A stretch of 7,951 nt of DNA from Castellaniella sp. UBA6218 (GCA_002421865.1 DISE01000019.1:1-7951); one strand, 5' to 3'; counted from the first letter of the stretch, positions 1 through 5,986 are shown. The notes: generated by a model not told the origin, from the sequence alone. Made by a program: numbers and translations.

Positions 1-129
1 TTCGAATACGGCCTGGGCGCGGAAATCGGCATTTCCACCAACCGCCTGCACGCACGCGGGCCGGTCGGCCTGGAAGGCCTGACGACCCTGAAGTGGGTGC
101 TGGACGGCGAAGGCCAATTGCGCGGCTGA
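1..129 (+). CDS. proA: Gamma-glutamyl phosphate reductase, C-terminal fragment (5' end outside window)
   Basis: The first 42 codons of the window are open and end at a TGA at 127-129. They match the extreme C-terminus of ProA as I remember it: the stretch GLGAEIGIST followed by LHARGPVGLEGLTT and a final KWVL...GEGQLRG are hallmarks of that family. ProA reduces gamma-glutamyl phosphate to glutamate semialdehyde with NADPH, the second step of proline synthesis, in the cytoplasm. The catalytic cysteine and the rest of the protein (about 420 residues is usual) lie upstream and cannot be checked. The next gene starts 11 nt downstream on the same strand, so the two are probably cotranscribed, although a shared pathway is not apparent. 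Identification is by recalled family sequence, and the match is strong over this short piece. Confidence 0.9.
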   Translation, partial: FEYGLGAEIGISTNRLHARGPVGLEGLTTLKWVLDGEGQLRG

Positions 130-140
130 TCGGGTAAAAC

Positions 141-557
141 ATGCTCTGGATAAAAACCCTGCATATTTTGTTCGTGACTTCGTGGTTCGCCGGGCTGTTC
201 TACCTGCCCCGCATTTACGTCAACCTGGCCCAGGCGCAGGACGCGGCGGTGCATGCCTGGTTGCTCGGCATGGCGCGGCGGCTGTACCGCTTCATGGCGC
301 CGCTGGCCGTGCTGTCGGTGGTATTCGGACTGTGGCTATACCTGGGCTATGGGCTGGGACGCGGCCAGGCCTGGATGCATGTCAAACTGGTCGCCGTCGG
401 GCTGCTGATCATTTACCATCTGGCCTGCGGCCGGATATTGCAGGCCTTCGCACAGGGCCGGAACATACGCAGCCATCGCTACTATCGCTGGTTCAACGAG
501 ATCCCTGTCATTTTGCTGCTGGTCGTCATTGCAATGGTCGTCGTCCGGCCCTTTTGA
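141..557 (+). CDS. HemJ/CopD-like integral membrane protein (UPF0093 family)
   Basis: This 138-residue protein is almost entirely hydrophobic, with four likely membrane helices at about residues 4-26, 52-72, 80-100 and 119-137. Its first helix carries the HemJ-type signature LHILFVTSWFAGLFYLPR, including His8 and Trp15, and the third helix begins with HVKL (Lys82) and ends near His93. These match the conserved His and Lys positions of the UPF0093 family, whose HemJ members oxidise protoporphyrinogen IX to protoporphyrin IX in haem synthesis; the length is also typical (about 140). Sequence alone does not prove HemJ activity, since annotators often name such proteins simply CopD-family, so I leave the symbol empty. 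The ATG at 141 lies 11 nt after proA and has no strong Shine-Dalgarno, only a GGG about 6 nt upstream. It is probably translated from the proA transcript. Confidence 0.82.
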   Translation: MLWIKTLHILFVTSWFAGLFYLPRIYVNLAQAQDAAVHAWLLGMARRLYRFMAPLAVLSVVFGLWLYLGYGLGRGQAWMHVKLVAVGLLIIYHLACGRILQAFAQGRNIRSHRYYRWFNEIPVILLLVVIAMVVVRPF

Positions 558-569
558 ATTCCCTCTTTC

Positions 570-2231
570 ATGACAGACACCAAATCCGGCAAAACGCTGA
601 CACTGAAGAAAAAAGCGCCCAAGGCGGCCGCCGCGCCGCAAGCCGGCAAGACGACTCGACCTGGGCGAGGCGCTGCGTCGGGCGCCGACGTGCCGGGCGC
701 CGCTGCGTCGGGCGCCGCGGCGCCCCGCATCCGCAGCGGAGCGCGTGCCAGGCGCGCGGCCTTGATGGAAAAAGACCGCGAAAAGCAAGCGCAGCTCAGG
801 CAGGCGGAAGCCTTGGCTGCAAGACCCGCAACGGAAGCCCCCGCCCCCTCCGCTTCGACGCGGCGCAGGCCGGCAAGCCCGGCCCAAGCTGCAGGCCCCC
901 AAGCCGGCATGCGAGCCGCCCGGCCGCAACCCGGAGACAGGTCGCAGGCCGGCCAAACGCGCTCCCGGCCAGCTCCCCACGCAAGCGAAAGCCCTGCCGA
1001 TGCCCCGCCCGACCAGGGATCGATGGTGCTTCGCGCGCCCAGCCGCAAGCGGCGGCCGCAAGAACCGCGCACAAACGAAATATTTCCGGTGTTCGCTCCA
1101 TGCCCGCAAGGCCTGGAAGAGGCGCTGGCCATGGAAATGCAGGCGCTGGGCTTCGAAGACGCCCAGCCAGGCCGCGCCGGATGCCGCTTCCATACCGATT
1201 GGACCGGCATATTGCGCGCCAATCTGTACTCGCGCCTGGCCACGCGGATACTGGTTCAGGTGGCCCACGCACCGGTGCGCAGCGAAGACGACATCCTCGA
1301 TCTCGCGCTGCAGACCCCATGGGAACGGTGGTTCGGCGCCGAACAGACTTTGCGGGTGGACACCTCCGCCATACGCAGCCCCATGCAAAGCCTGCAATAC
1401 TGCAACCTGCGCGCCAAGGACGGCATTTGCGACCGCCTGCGCGAAAAGGAAGGGGCGCGCCCCGACATCGACACCGTGCGCCCGGATGCCAGGGTGCACC
1501 TGTTCCTGGACGAAGACAGCGCCACGCTTTATCTGGATACTTCGGGCGAATCCCTATTCAAGCGCGGCTGGAGGCTGGAAAAGGGCGCGGCGCCATTGCG
1601 CGAAAACCTTGCGGCGGGCCTGCTGGCTCTGTCCGAATGGGACCCCGCCCAGGCCTTGCTGGACCCGTTCTGCGGCAGCGGCACCATATTGATCGAAGCG
1701 GCCTGGATCGCCCTGGGCGTGCCGCCCGGCATAGGCCGCCCTTTCGGCTTCGAGCGCCTGCGCCACCATGACGCGCGCCGCTGGCGCGACATCAAGAGCG
1801 AGGCGCGCGCGCACATCGCGACCCGGCTGGACAGCCCTATCGTCGGCTGCGACCTCGACCCGGCCGCCATCGCGGCCGCCAAGGCCAATATGGAACGCGC
1901 CTGGCTGGCCTCCGACACCGTACGCTTCGAAATAGGCGACGCGCGCAAAGTGCTGCCTCCGGCCGATACAGGCTGGCTGGTCACCAACCCGCCCTATGGC
2001 GAACGGCTACCGGGGGACGACGCGGACCTGTGGCCTGAATGGGCGCAGAACCTGAAGCGGCACTACGGCGGCTGGCAAGTCAACATCATTTCCAGCGATA
2101 TGGACCTGCCCCGCAAATTGCGGCTCAAACCTCTGCGGCGCCATCCCTTGTACAACGGCGCGCTGGAATGCCGGCTTTTCACGTTTGAAATGGTGTCGGC
2201 CAGCTACCGGAAAGAAAAAACGGCCGGGTGA
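570..2231 (+). CDS. RlmL-type 23S rRNA (guanine-N2) methyltransferase with long N-terminal extension
   Basis: This 553-residue protein has two parts. Residues 1 to about 168 are basic, Ala/Pro/Arg-rich and probably disordered, beginning with KTLTLKKKAPK. From about residue 169 the sequence is ordinary for the family: a THUMP-like RNA-binding region (about 170-300, opening with VFAPCPQGLEEAL), then a Rossmann methyltransferase with motif I DPFCGSGT (365-372), an acidic SAM-binding loop GCDLD (Asp428/Asp430) and the catalytic NPPYGERL (473-480). NPPY-type enzymes methylate exocyclic amines. The nearest known function is m2G2445 of 23S rRNA, done by the N-terminal half of E. coli RlmL; the RlmK (m7G2069) half is absent here. 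The start is 12 nt after the preceding stop, with no evident Shine-Dalgarno. Internal starts within the extension cannot be excluded, but the reading frame stays open and the lysine-rich start looks genuine. Confidence 0.87.
   Translation: MTDTKSGKTLTLKKKAPKAAAAPQAGKTTRPGRGAASGADVPGAAASGAAAPRIRSGARARRAALMEKDREKQAQLRQAEALAARPATEAPAPSASTRRRPASPAQAAGPQAGMRAARPQPGDRSQAGQTRSRPAPHASESPADAPPDQGSMVLRAPSRKRRPQEPRTNEIFPVFAPCPQGLEEALAMEMQALGFEDAQPGRAGCRFHTDWTGILRANLYSRLATRILVQVAHAPVRSEDDILDLALQTPWERWFGAEQTLRVDTSAIRSPMQSLQYCNLRAKDGICDRLREKEGARPDIDTVRPDARVHLFLDEDSATLYLDTSGESLFKRGWRLEKGAAPLRENLAAGLLALSEWDPAQALLDPFCGSGTILIEAAWIALGVPPGIGRPFGFERLRHHDARRWRDIKSEARAHIATRLDSPIVGCDLDPAAIAAAKANMERAWLASDTVRFEIGDARKVLPPADTGWLVTNPPYGERLPGDDADLWPEWAQNLKRHYGGWQVNIISSDMDLPRKLRLKPLRRHPLYNGALECRLFTFEMVSASYRKEKTAG
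671..717 (+). repeat. Two direct 17-bp repeats with 30-bp period inside the methyltransferase extension
   Basis: The sequence CGCTGCGTCGGGCGCCG occurs exactly at 671-687 and again at 701-717. The 30-bp period equals ten codons, so the repeat encodes the in-frame echo AASGAD / AASGAA. It lies in the low-complexity extension of the methyltransferase gene and could vary in copy number without breaking the frame. Confidence 0.75.
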
Positions 2232-2235
2232 GGCG

Positions 2236-2261
2236 GCGCCGCAACACTGATATTGCGGCGC
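2236..2261 (+). terminator. Nine-bp perfect hairpin after the methyltransferase stop (possible terminator)
   Basis: GCGCCGCAA (2236-2244) pairs perfectly with TTGCGGCGC (2253-2261) around an 8-nt loop, starting 4 nt after the stop codon. The following bases (AATAATTCAG) do not form a run of T, so it is not a textbook intrinsic terminator. It may mark a processed or rho-dependent 3' end. Its right arm also contains the smaller inverted repeat ATTGCG-G-CGCAAT (2252-2264), just upstream of the next promoter. Confidence 0.5.
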
Positions 2262-2272
2262 AATAATTCAGC

Positions 2273-2302
2273 TTGCTTTTGCCTAGGGTTAACCCCTATA
2301 AT
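2273..2302 (+). promoter_or_regulatory. Promoter of the 60-aa gene: weak -35, perfect TATAAT -10
   Basis: A consensus -10 box TATAAT lies at 2297-2302. TTGCTT at 2273-2278, 18 bp upstream, is a plausible but poor -35. Transcription would begin near 2309, about 43 nt before the start codon of the small protein. The -10 box sits exactly between two palindromic sites, so a protein bound to either would block RNA polymerase. Confidence 0.72.
2285..2296. promoter_or_regulatory. Putative operator copy 1, GGGTTAACCC
   Basis: AGGGTTAACCCC contains the self-complementary 10-mer GGGTTAACCC (2286-2295). It lies in the promoter spacer, immediately upstream of the TATAAT box. A perfect even palindrome of this size beside a -10 box is what a dimeric repressor would recognise. 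I do not recognise the regulator. Confidence 0.6.
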
Positions 2303-2314
2303 AGGGTTAACCCT
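2303..2314. promoter_or_regulatory. Putative operator copy 2, AGGGTTAACCCT
   Basis: AGGGTTAACCCT is a perfect 12-bp palindrome starting at the base after TATAAT. Its core is identical to copy 1, and the two centres are 18 bp apart. The predicted transcription start (about 2309) falls at its centre, so it lies squarely in the polymerase footprint. Confidence 0.62.
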
Positions 2315-2328
2315 GAACGAAACGTTCA
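2314..2328. promoter_or_regulatory. Inverted repeat TGAACG-AAA-CGTTCA in the leader
   Basis: Two 6-bp arms separated by AAA form a perfect inverted repeat directly after operator copy 2. In RNA it would be a short hairpin near the 5' end of the leader, which could protect the transcript. In DNA it could be another binding site. Function is inferred only from its position. Confidence 0.4.
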
Positions 2329-2351
2329 ATTCATTGCAAAGAGGCTAAGCC

Positions 2352-2534
2352 ATGATCACCGCAGGCAAAGATATCCGTTTAACCGACGAACTGGAACGTC
2401 AACTGATGATGCAGGCCATCGAAGACCAGTATCGTTTCAAGCCCATGCTTGCGTTGAAAGACTTCCTCTCCAAGCTGTTCGCCGCCGCCGAGTCGGTCAA
2501 GGCCGCTCGGGGCGCGGTCGAATCGGCCCACTGA
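2352..2534 (+). CDS. Small 60-aa protein of unknown function
   Basis: I do not recognise this protein. It is 60 residues long, with no signal peptide, no cysteine and no long hydrophobic segment. The middle (PMLALKDFLSKLFAAAESVKAA, residues about 31-52, interrupted here only by its own charged residues) looks like an amphipathic helix, with hydrophobic residues at roughly every third or fourth position among Lys, Asp and Glu. The first half is rich in charge (DIRLTDELERQL). It is probably real: it has its own promoter with TATAAT, a purine-rich ribosome binding site AAAGAGG 7-8 nt before the ATG, and a strong terminator 55 nt after the stop. A small cytoplasmic or membrane-surface adaptor or regulatory protein is possible but is only a guess. 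The flanking palindromes suggest that its expression is switched. Confidence 0.72.
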   Translation: MITAGKDIRLTDELERQLMMQAIEDQYRFKPMLALKDFLSKLFAAAESVKAARGAVESAH

Positions 2535-2588
2535 TTTGTCTCCTCCTGGTTGCCTGCTGGGCAACTCGCGCGGCCCAACCGCGCCTTC

Positions 2589-2622
2589 AAAGCCGCGTCT
2601 CATCAACGCGGCTTTTCTTTTT
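2589..2622 (+). terminator. Rho-independent terminator of the 60-aa gene
   Basis: AAAGCCGCGT (2589-2598) pairs perfectly with ACGCGGCTTT (2606-2615) around the 7-nt loop CTCATCA. It is followed at once by TCTTTTT. The 10-bp stem plus U-tract is a classic intrinsic terminator. A second small stem, GTTGCC/GGCAAC (2549-2565), lies between the stop codon and this terminator. Confidence 0.9.
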
Positions 2623-2637
2623 GCCGCCGCTTTTGCG

Positions 2638-2645
2638 TGATAATA
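2638..2645 (+). promoter_or_regulatory. Possible -10 region of the RDD gene
   Basis: TGATAATA contains GATAAT (2639-2644), five of six bases of the -10 consensus, about 33 nt before the chosen start codon. No good -35 is seen; at the right distance lies the T-tract of the preceding terminator. The gene needs its own promoter because that terminator is strong. Confidence 0.35.
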
Positions 2646-2676
2646 GCGGTCTTTGCCTATAAACGCCGCCATTGCA

Positions 2677-3198
2677 ATGCAACAAAAACCCGCCGACTCC
2701 GTTACCGGTCTCTACGCCAGCCGCCGGCGCCGTTTCGCCTGCATGATGTACGAAGGCGTGCTGCTGTTCGGCGTGGTGTTTCTCGCCGGCTACCTGTTCG
2801 ACACATTGACGCAAAGCCGCAACGCCCTGATGCTCAGGCACGGCCGCCAGTTCATTCTGTTCCTGGCGATCGGCGTCTATTTCGTGCTGTGCTGGCGCCG
2901 GCGCGGCCAGACCCTGCCGATGAAAACCTGGAATGTCCGCCTGGTCGGCCGCGACGGGCGGGTACCCGGCACGGGCCTGTTGATTCTGCGCTATATCCTG
3001 CTGTGGCCCCTGCCCCTGCTCGCCGCCTTGCTGGTGCTCTTCGCCTCGCGCCTGACCGGCTACAGTTCCACCGACTTGCTGATCGTCTTCGCTCCCTTCA
3101 GCATTTTTGTCTGGTCCTTCCTGGATCGCGACGGCCAGTTTCTGCACGACCGCATCCTGGGCACCCGTCTGGTGGACGTCCAGGAGCGCCAAAAATAG
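2677..3198 (+). CDS. RDD-family integral membrane protein
   Basis: The product is a 173-residue membrane protein of the RDD domain family, which takes its name from conserved Arg and Asp residues. The first conserved block is the arginine cluster SRRRRFACMMYEGVLL, where the usual Asp is Glu. The last is DRDGQFLHDRILGTRLVDV near the C-terminus, with the characteristic HDR..GT motif. Between them are likely membrane helices near residues 20-40, 60-80, 105-125 and 135-150. RDD proteins have no single agreed function; some are linked to ion or osmolyte transport. I take the ATG at 2677 as the start; a TTG at 2653 in frame would add eight residues, and neither has a clear ribosome binding site. 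The gene stands alone: a terminator lies upstream and a 126-nt gap lies downstream. Confidence 0.82.
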   Translation: MQQKPADSVTGLYASRRRRFACMMYEGVLLFGVVFLAGYLFDTLTQSRNALMLRHGRQFILFLAIGVYFVLCWRRRGQTLPMKTWNVRLVGRDGRVPGTGLLILRYILLWPLPLLAALLVLFASRLTGYSSTDLLIVFAPFSIFVWSFLDRDGQFLHDRILGTRLVDVQERQK

Positions 3199-3324
3199 TC
3201 CCCGTATAAACCCTAGTGTCATTGGCTTTCTGAAACGTAGGGATTGCACAGAATCTGCTTGTCGTTCATGCTTTAAGGGTAAAGGAACCTGCGCCGTCCT
3301 GTGCCTCGTTGAACCATAAAGACA
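3199..3324 (+). other. Intergenic region before the acyl-CoA synthetase gene, with AGGGT/ACCCT elements
   Basis: This 126-nt gap must hold any promoter for the synthetase gene, but I see no good -35/-10 pair. It contains TATAAACCCTA (3205-3215), TAGGG (3238-3242) and the inverted repeat CTTTA-AGGG-TAAAG (3271-3284). The first shares the ACCCT half of the palindromes before the 60-aa gene. Whether any of these is a protein-binding site is unknown. Confidence 0.3.
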
Positions 3325-4986
3325 ATGAACGACCAATACCCGGAGCTGTACCAGTCTTACCAATGGCTAGTCCCGTCACAATTCAACATCGCACAGGCAT
3401 GTGCGCACCGCTGGGCGGAAAATCCCCTTGAAGGGCGGCGCATCGCCATTTTCCACGAAGACGAGCACGGGCATCGCGAGGTCTGGACTTACACGCGCCT
3501 GTCGCAAACCGCCATGCAGCTGGCCAACGGGCTGGTCAAGATGGGGGTGCAGACGGGCGACCGGGTAGCGGTCGTCATGGGGCAGCGGCCGGAAACGGCC
3601 GCGGCCTACATGGCCGTCTTCAGCGTGGGCGCGATCGCCCTGCCGCTTTCGCCGCTGTTCGGCGCCGACGGCCTGGCGATGCGCCTGCGCGACGCCGAAG
3701 CGCGCGTGGCCATCGTCGACGCCGCCACGGGCCCCGATCTGCTGCAGGCCCAGGGGCAATGCCCGCTGCTGACGCAAGTCATCGGCCTGGAGCTCGACCA
3801 CGAGGCGGTCATACCCTGGCGTACGCTCTTGGCCCGCCAGCCCGCGGAATTCAAGGCGGTGCTCACCAAGTCCACCAGCCCCGCGCTGCTGCTGTACACC
3901 TCGGGCACCACGGGCGCCCCCAAGGGCGCGCTGCTGCCGCACTGCGCCCTGATAGGCAACCTGCCCGGCTTCGTAGCGTCGCAGAACTGGTTTCCCCAAA
4001 AAGGCGATGTATTCTGGAGCCCGGCGGATTGGACCTGGACCGGCGGGCTGATGGATGCGCTGCTGCCCACCCTGTATTTCGGCCACGCCATCGTCGGCGC
4101 GCAGGGGCGCTTCTCGCCCACGCGCTCCTTCGAGCTCATGGAGCGCTACCAAGTCACCAATACCTTCCTGTTTCCCACCGCGCTGAAGATGATGATGCAG
4201 GAAGTGCCCAGGCCCCGCGAGCAATACCGGCTTGCGCTCAGGGCCATCATGGCGGCGGGCGAAAGCGTGGGCACCGTGGTGTTCGAATGGTGCCAGCAGG
4301 AACTCGGCCTGACGCCCAACGAGATGTTCGGCCAGACCGAAATGAATTATCTGGTAGGCAACAGCCATAAGCGCTGGCCGGCCAAGCCGGGCAGCATAGG
4401 CAGGCCCTATCCCGGGCACCGGGTCGCGGTACTGGATCCCGAGGGCCGGCCATGCCCGCCGGGCATGGTCGGCGAAATCGCCTTGAACCGCCTGGACATC
4501 CACGGCCACCCCGACCCCATACTCTTCCTGGGCTACTGGCGCAACGAAGCCGCCACCCAGAGCAAATTCATCGGCGACTGGTGCCTGTCGGGCGATCTGG
4601 CTTCCGTCGACGAGGACGGCTACTACTGGTACGCGGGCCGGGCCGACGATGTCTTCAAGAGCTCGGGCTACCGCATCGGGCCGGGCGAAATCGAGGACTG
4701 CCTGCTGCGCCACGAGGCAGTGGCCAATGCGGCCGTCGTCCCCAAGCCGGATGCGACGCGCGGTTACCTGGTGAAGGCTTATGTCGTCCTGAAACCGGCG
4801 GCGCAGGACCGCGACGCCGCCGCGCTGCAGGCCGAACTGCAGGACCATGTCCGGCGCCGGCTGGCCGCATACCAGATGCCTCGGGAAATCGAATTCGTCG
4901 ACAGCCTGCCTCTGACCAGCACCGGCAAGATACGCCGGCACGTCCTGCGGGCGCGCGAACAGCAGCGCGGCGAACTGGCTTCCTGA
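3325..4986 (+). CDS. AMP-forming acyl-CoA synthetase (ANL superfamily)
   Basis: This 553-residue cytoplasmic enzyme has the full set of adenylate-forming motifs: the phosphate-binding loop YTSGTTGAPKG (191-201), the adenine-binding EMFGQTEMN (333-341), the ribose-binding SGD (422-424), the hinge region GRADDVFKSSGYRI from about 438, and the C-terminal catalytic lysine in STGKIRR (Lys535). It should activate a carboxylic acid with ATP to an acyl-adenylate and then pass it to coenzyme A. The GQTEMN motif and overall length resemble the acetyl/medium-chain (ACSM-like) branch, but the substrate cannot be read from sequence. Neighbours give no clue, because no beta-oxidation or catabolic genes flank it. 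The start ATG is preceded only by a weak AAAG. No defect is seen, so it should be active. Confidence 0.9.
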   Translation: MNDQYPELYQSYQWLVPSQFNIAQACAHRWAENPLEGRRIAIFHEDEHGHREVWTYTRLSQTAMQLANGLVKMGVQTGDRVAVVMGQRPETAAAYMAVFSVGAIALPLSPLFGADGLAMRLRDAEARVAIVDAATGPDLLQAQGQCPLLTQVIGLELDHEAVIPWRTLLARQPAEFKAVLTKSTSPALLLYTSGTTGAPKGALLPHCALIGNLPGFVASQNWFPQKGDVFWSPADWTWTGGLMDALLPTLYFGHAIVGAQGRFSPTRSFELMERYQVTNTFLFPTALKMMMQEVPRPREQYRLALRAIMAAGESVGTVVFEWCQQELGLTPNEMFGQTEMNYLVGNSHKRWPAKPGSIGRPYPGHRVAVLDPEGRPCPPGMVGEIALNRLDIHGHPDPILFLGYWRNEAATQSKFIGDWCLSGDLASVDEDGYYWYAGRADDVFKSSGYRIGPGEIEDCLLRHEAVANAAVVPKPDATRGYLVKAYVVLKPAAQDRDAAALQAELQDHVRRRLAAYQMPREIEFVDSLPLTSTGKIRRHVLRAREQQRGELAS

Positions 4987-5012
4987 TCATCCGCCGGCGC
5001 GGGCGCGGCAGC

Positions 5013-5022
5013 CCCGATCGGG
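5013..5022. repeat. Palindrome CCCGATCGGG next to the hslO -10 box
   Basis: CCCGATCGGG is a perfect 10-bp palindrome in the 49-nt gap between the synthetase and hslO, one base before TAAAAT. It could form the stem of a weak transcript end or be an operator. No T-run follows, so I do not call it a terminator. Confidence 0.35.
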
Positions 5023-5023
5023 C

Positions 5024-5029
5024 TAAAAT
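5024..5029 (+). promoter_or_regulatory. Candidate -10 box of hslO, implying a leaderless mRNA
   Basis: TAAAAT (5024-5029) matches five of six -10 consensus bases. With the usual spacing, transcription would start at about 5036, which is the A of the hslO ATG. No ribosome binding site lies before that ATG, as expected of a leaderless transcript. No -35 is recognisable. Confidence 0.5.
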
Positions 5030-5035
5030 TCGCCT

Positions 5036-5986
5036 ATGACTGATCAATTGAAGAAGTACTTGCTGCCCGACCACAGCACGCGCATACAGGCCGTCCGGCT
5101 GGCCGCCTCGTGGCAGACGGGGCTGGCGCACCAGCACTACCCGCAGTGCGTGCAGAATCTGCTGGGCGAATTGATATCGGCGTCGATACTGCTGGCCTCC
5201 AATATCAAATTCAAGGGCTCGCTGGTGCTGCAGCTGCAGGGCGACGGGCCGGTGGCCCTGATCGTCGTGGAGTGCACCACCGAATTGTCGATACGGGCCA
5301 CGGTCACCCTGCGGGAGGGCCATGACGTTCCGGCGGACGGCACGCTGCAATCGCTGCTGAACACGGAAGGCGCCGGGCGTTTCATCGTCGTGCTGGATCC
5401 CGGCCGTGAAGCCGGCATGCAGCCCTACCAGGGCGTCGTGCCGCTGGAAGGCAATTCGGTTGCGCAGGTACTGGAACGCTATATGCATGATTCCGAGCAA
5501 TTGGATACACGCATCTGGCTCGCCGCCGATGCGCGGCATTCCGCCGGCCTGCTGCTGCAGCGCCTGCCGGACCACGGCGGCACCGGGCTGAAGGGCGCCG
5601 CCGCAGCCGGCGCCAGCGGCCGGGAAACCAGCCAGCCGCGGGAAACCTGGTCCCGCATCACTCAGTTGGCGGCCACCGTGAAGCGCGCGGAATTGCTGGA
5701 ACTGGACATCGACACCTTGATCCACCGTCTGTTCTGGCAGGAGGATCTGATCGTCTACGAACCGGCGGATGTGCGCTGGCATTGCCCATGCACCCGGGAA
5801 CGCGTCGCCAACATGCTGCGCACGCTGGGCCGGGCCGAGATCGAGAGCATCCTGGAAGAACGCGACACCGTGGAAATCGTCTGCAATTTCTGCGGCAAGC
5901 CCTATGAATTCGACGCGGTGGACTGCGCCAAGCTGTTCGTCGACCATCCCGCCACGGCTCACGACACCGGCAAGTCGGTGCACTAG
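5036..5986 (+). CDS. hslO: Hsp33 redox-regulated chaperone
   Basis: The 316-residue product is Hsp33, a cytoplasmic holdase that prevents aggregation of unfolding proteins during oxidative stress. The diagnostic zinc switch is intact: Cys250 and Cys252 in WHCPCTRER, and Cys283 and Cys286 in VCNFCGKPYEFD. The 31-residue step between the two pairs is the same as in E. coli Hsp33. These four cysteines hold zinc when reduced and form disulfides on oxidation, which unfolds the linker and activates the chaperone. The N-terminal core opens with DQLKKYLLPD and contains the expected VRLAASWQ. The protein is about 25 residues longer than the E. coli form, mainly from a Gly/Ala-rich insert near residues 180-204. 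The gene is preceded by its own -10 box and no ribosome binding site. Confidence 0.95.
   Translation: MTDQLKKYLLPDHSTRIQAVRLAASWQTGLAHQHYPQCVQNLLGELISASILLASNIKFKGSLVLQLQGDGPVALIVVECTTELSIRATVTLREGHDVPADGTLQSLLNTEGAGRFIVVLDPGREAGMQPYQGVVPLEGNSVAQVLERYMHDSEQLDTRIWLAADARHSAGLLLQRLPDHGGTGLKGAAAAGASGRETSQPRETWSRITQLAATVKRAELLELDIDTLIHRLFWQEDLIVYEPADVRWHCPCTRERVANMLRTLGRAEIESILEERDTVEIVCNFCGKPYEFDAVDCAKLFVDHPATAHDTGKSVH

Noticed and set aside
182..1771. Long open frame (529 codons) overlapping the HemJ-like and methyltransferase genes
   Set aside because: It runs in another frame of two recognisable genes, is swollen in Arg/Pro/Gly as GC-rich shadow frames are, and shows no family motif.
2285..2314. 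The twin palindromes as an insertion-sequence end, attachment site or CRISPR repeat
   Set aside because: There are only two copies, bracketing a -10 box, with no transposase, integrase or spacer array nearby. A regulatory role fits better.
2653..2676. TTG start adding eight residues to the RDD protein
   Set aside because: The ATG at 2677 is the commoner codon, neither start has a clear ribosome binding site, and the extra residues carry no conserved feature. It remains possible.
3376..4941. 521-codon open frame antisense to the acyl-CoA synthetase
   Set aside because: It mirrors the synthetase codons exactly. The sense strand has all ANL motifs, while the antisense product has no recognisable domain.
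4655..5983. 442-codon antisense frame across the synthetase end and hslO
   Set aside because: It spans two unrelated sense genes and their intergenic gap, with no motif; it is a high-GC artefact.
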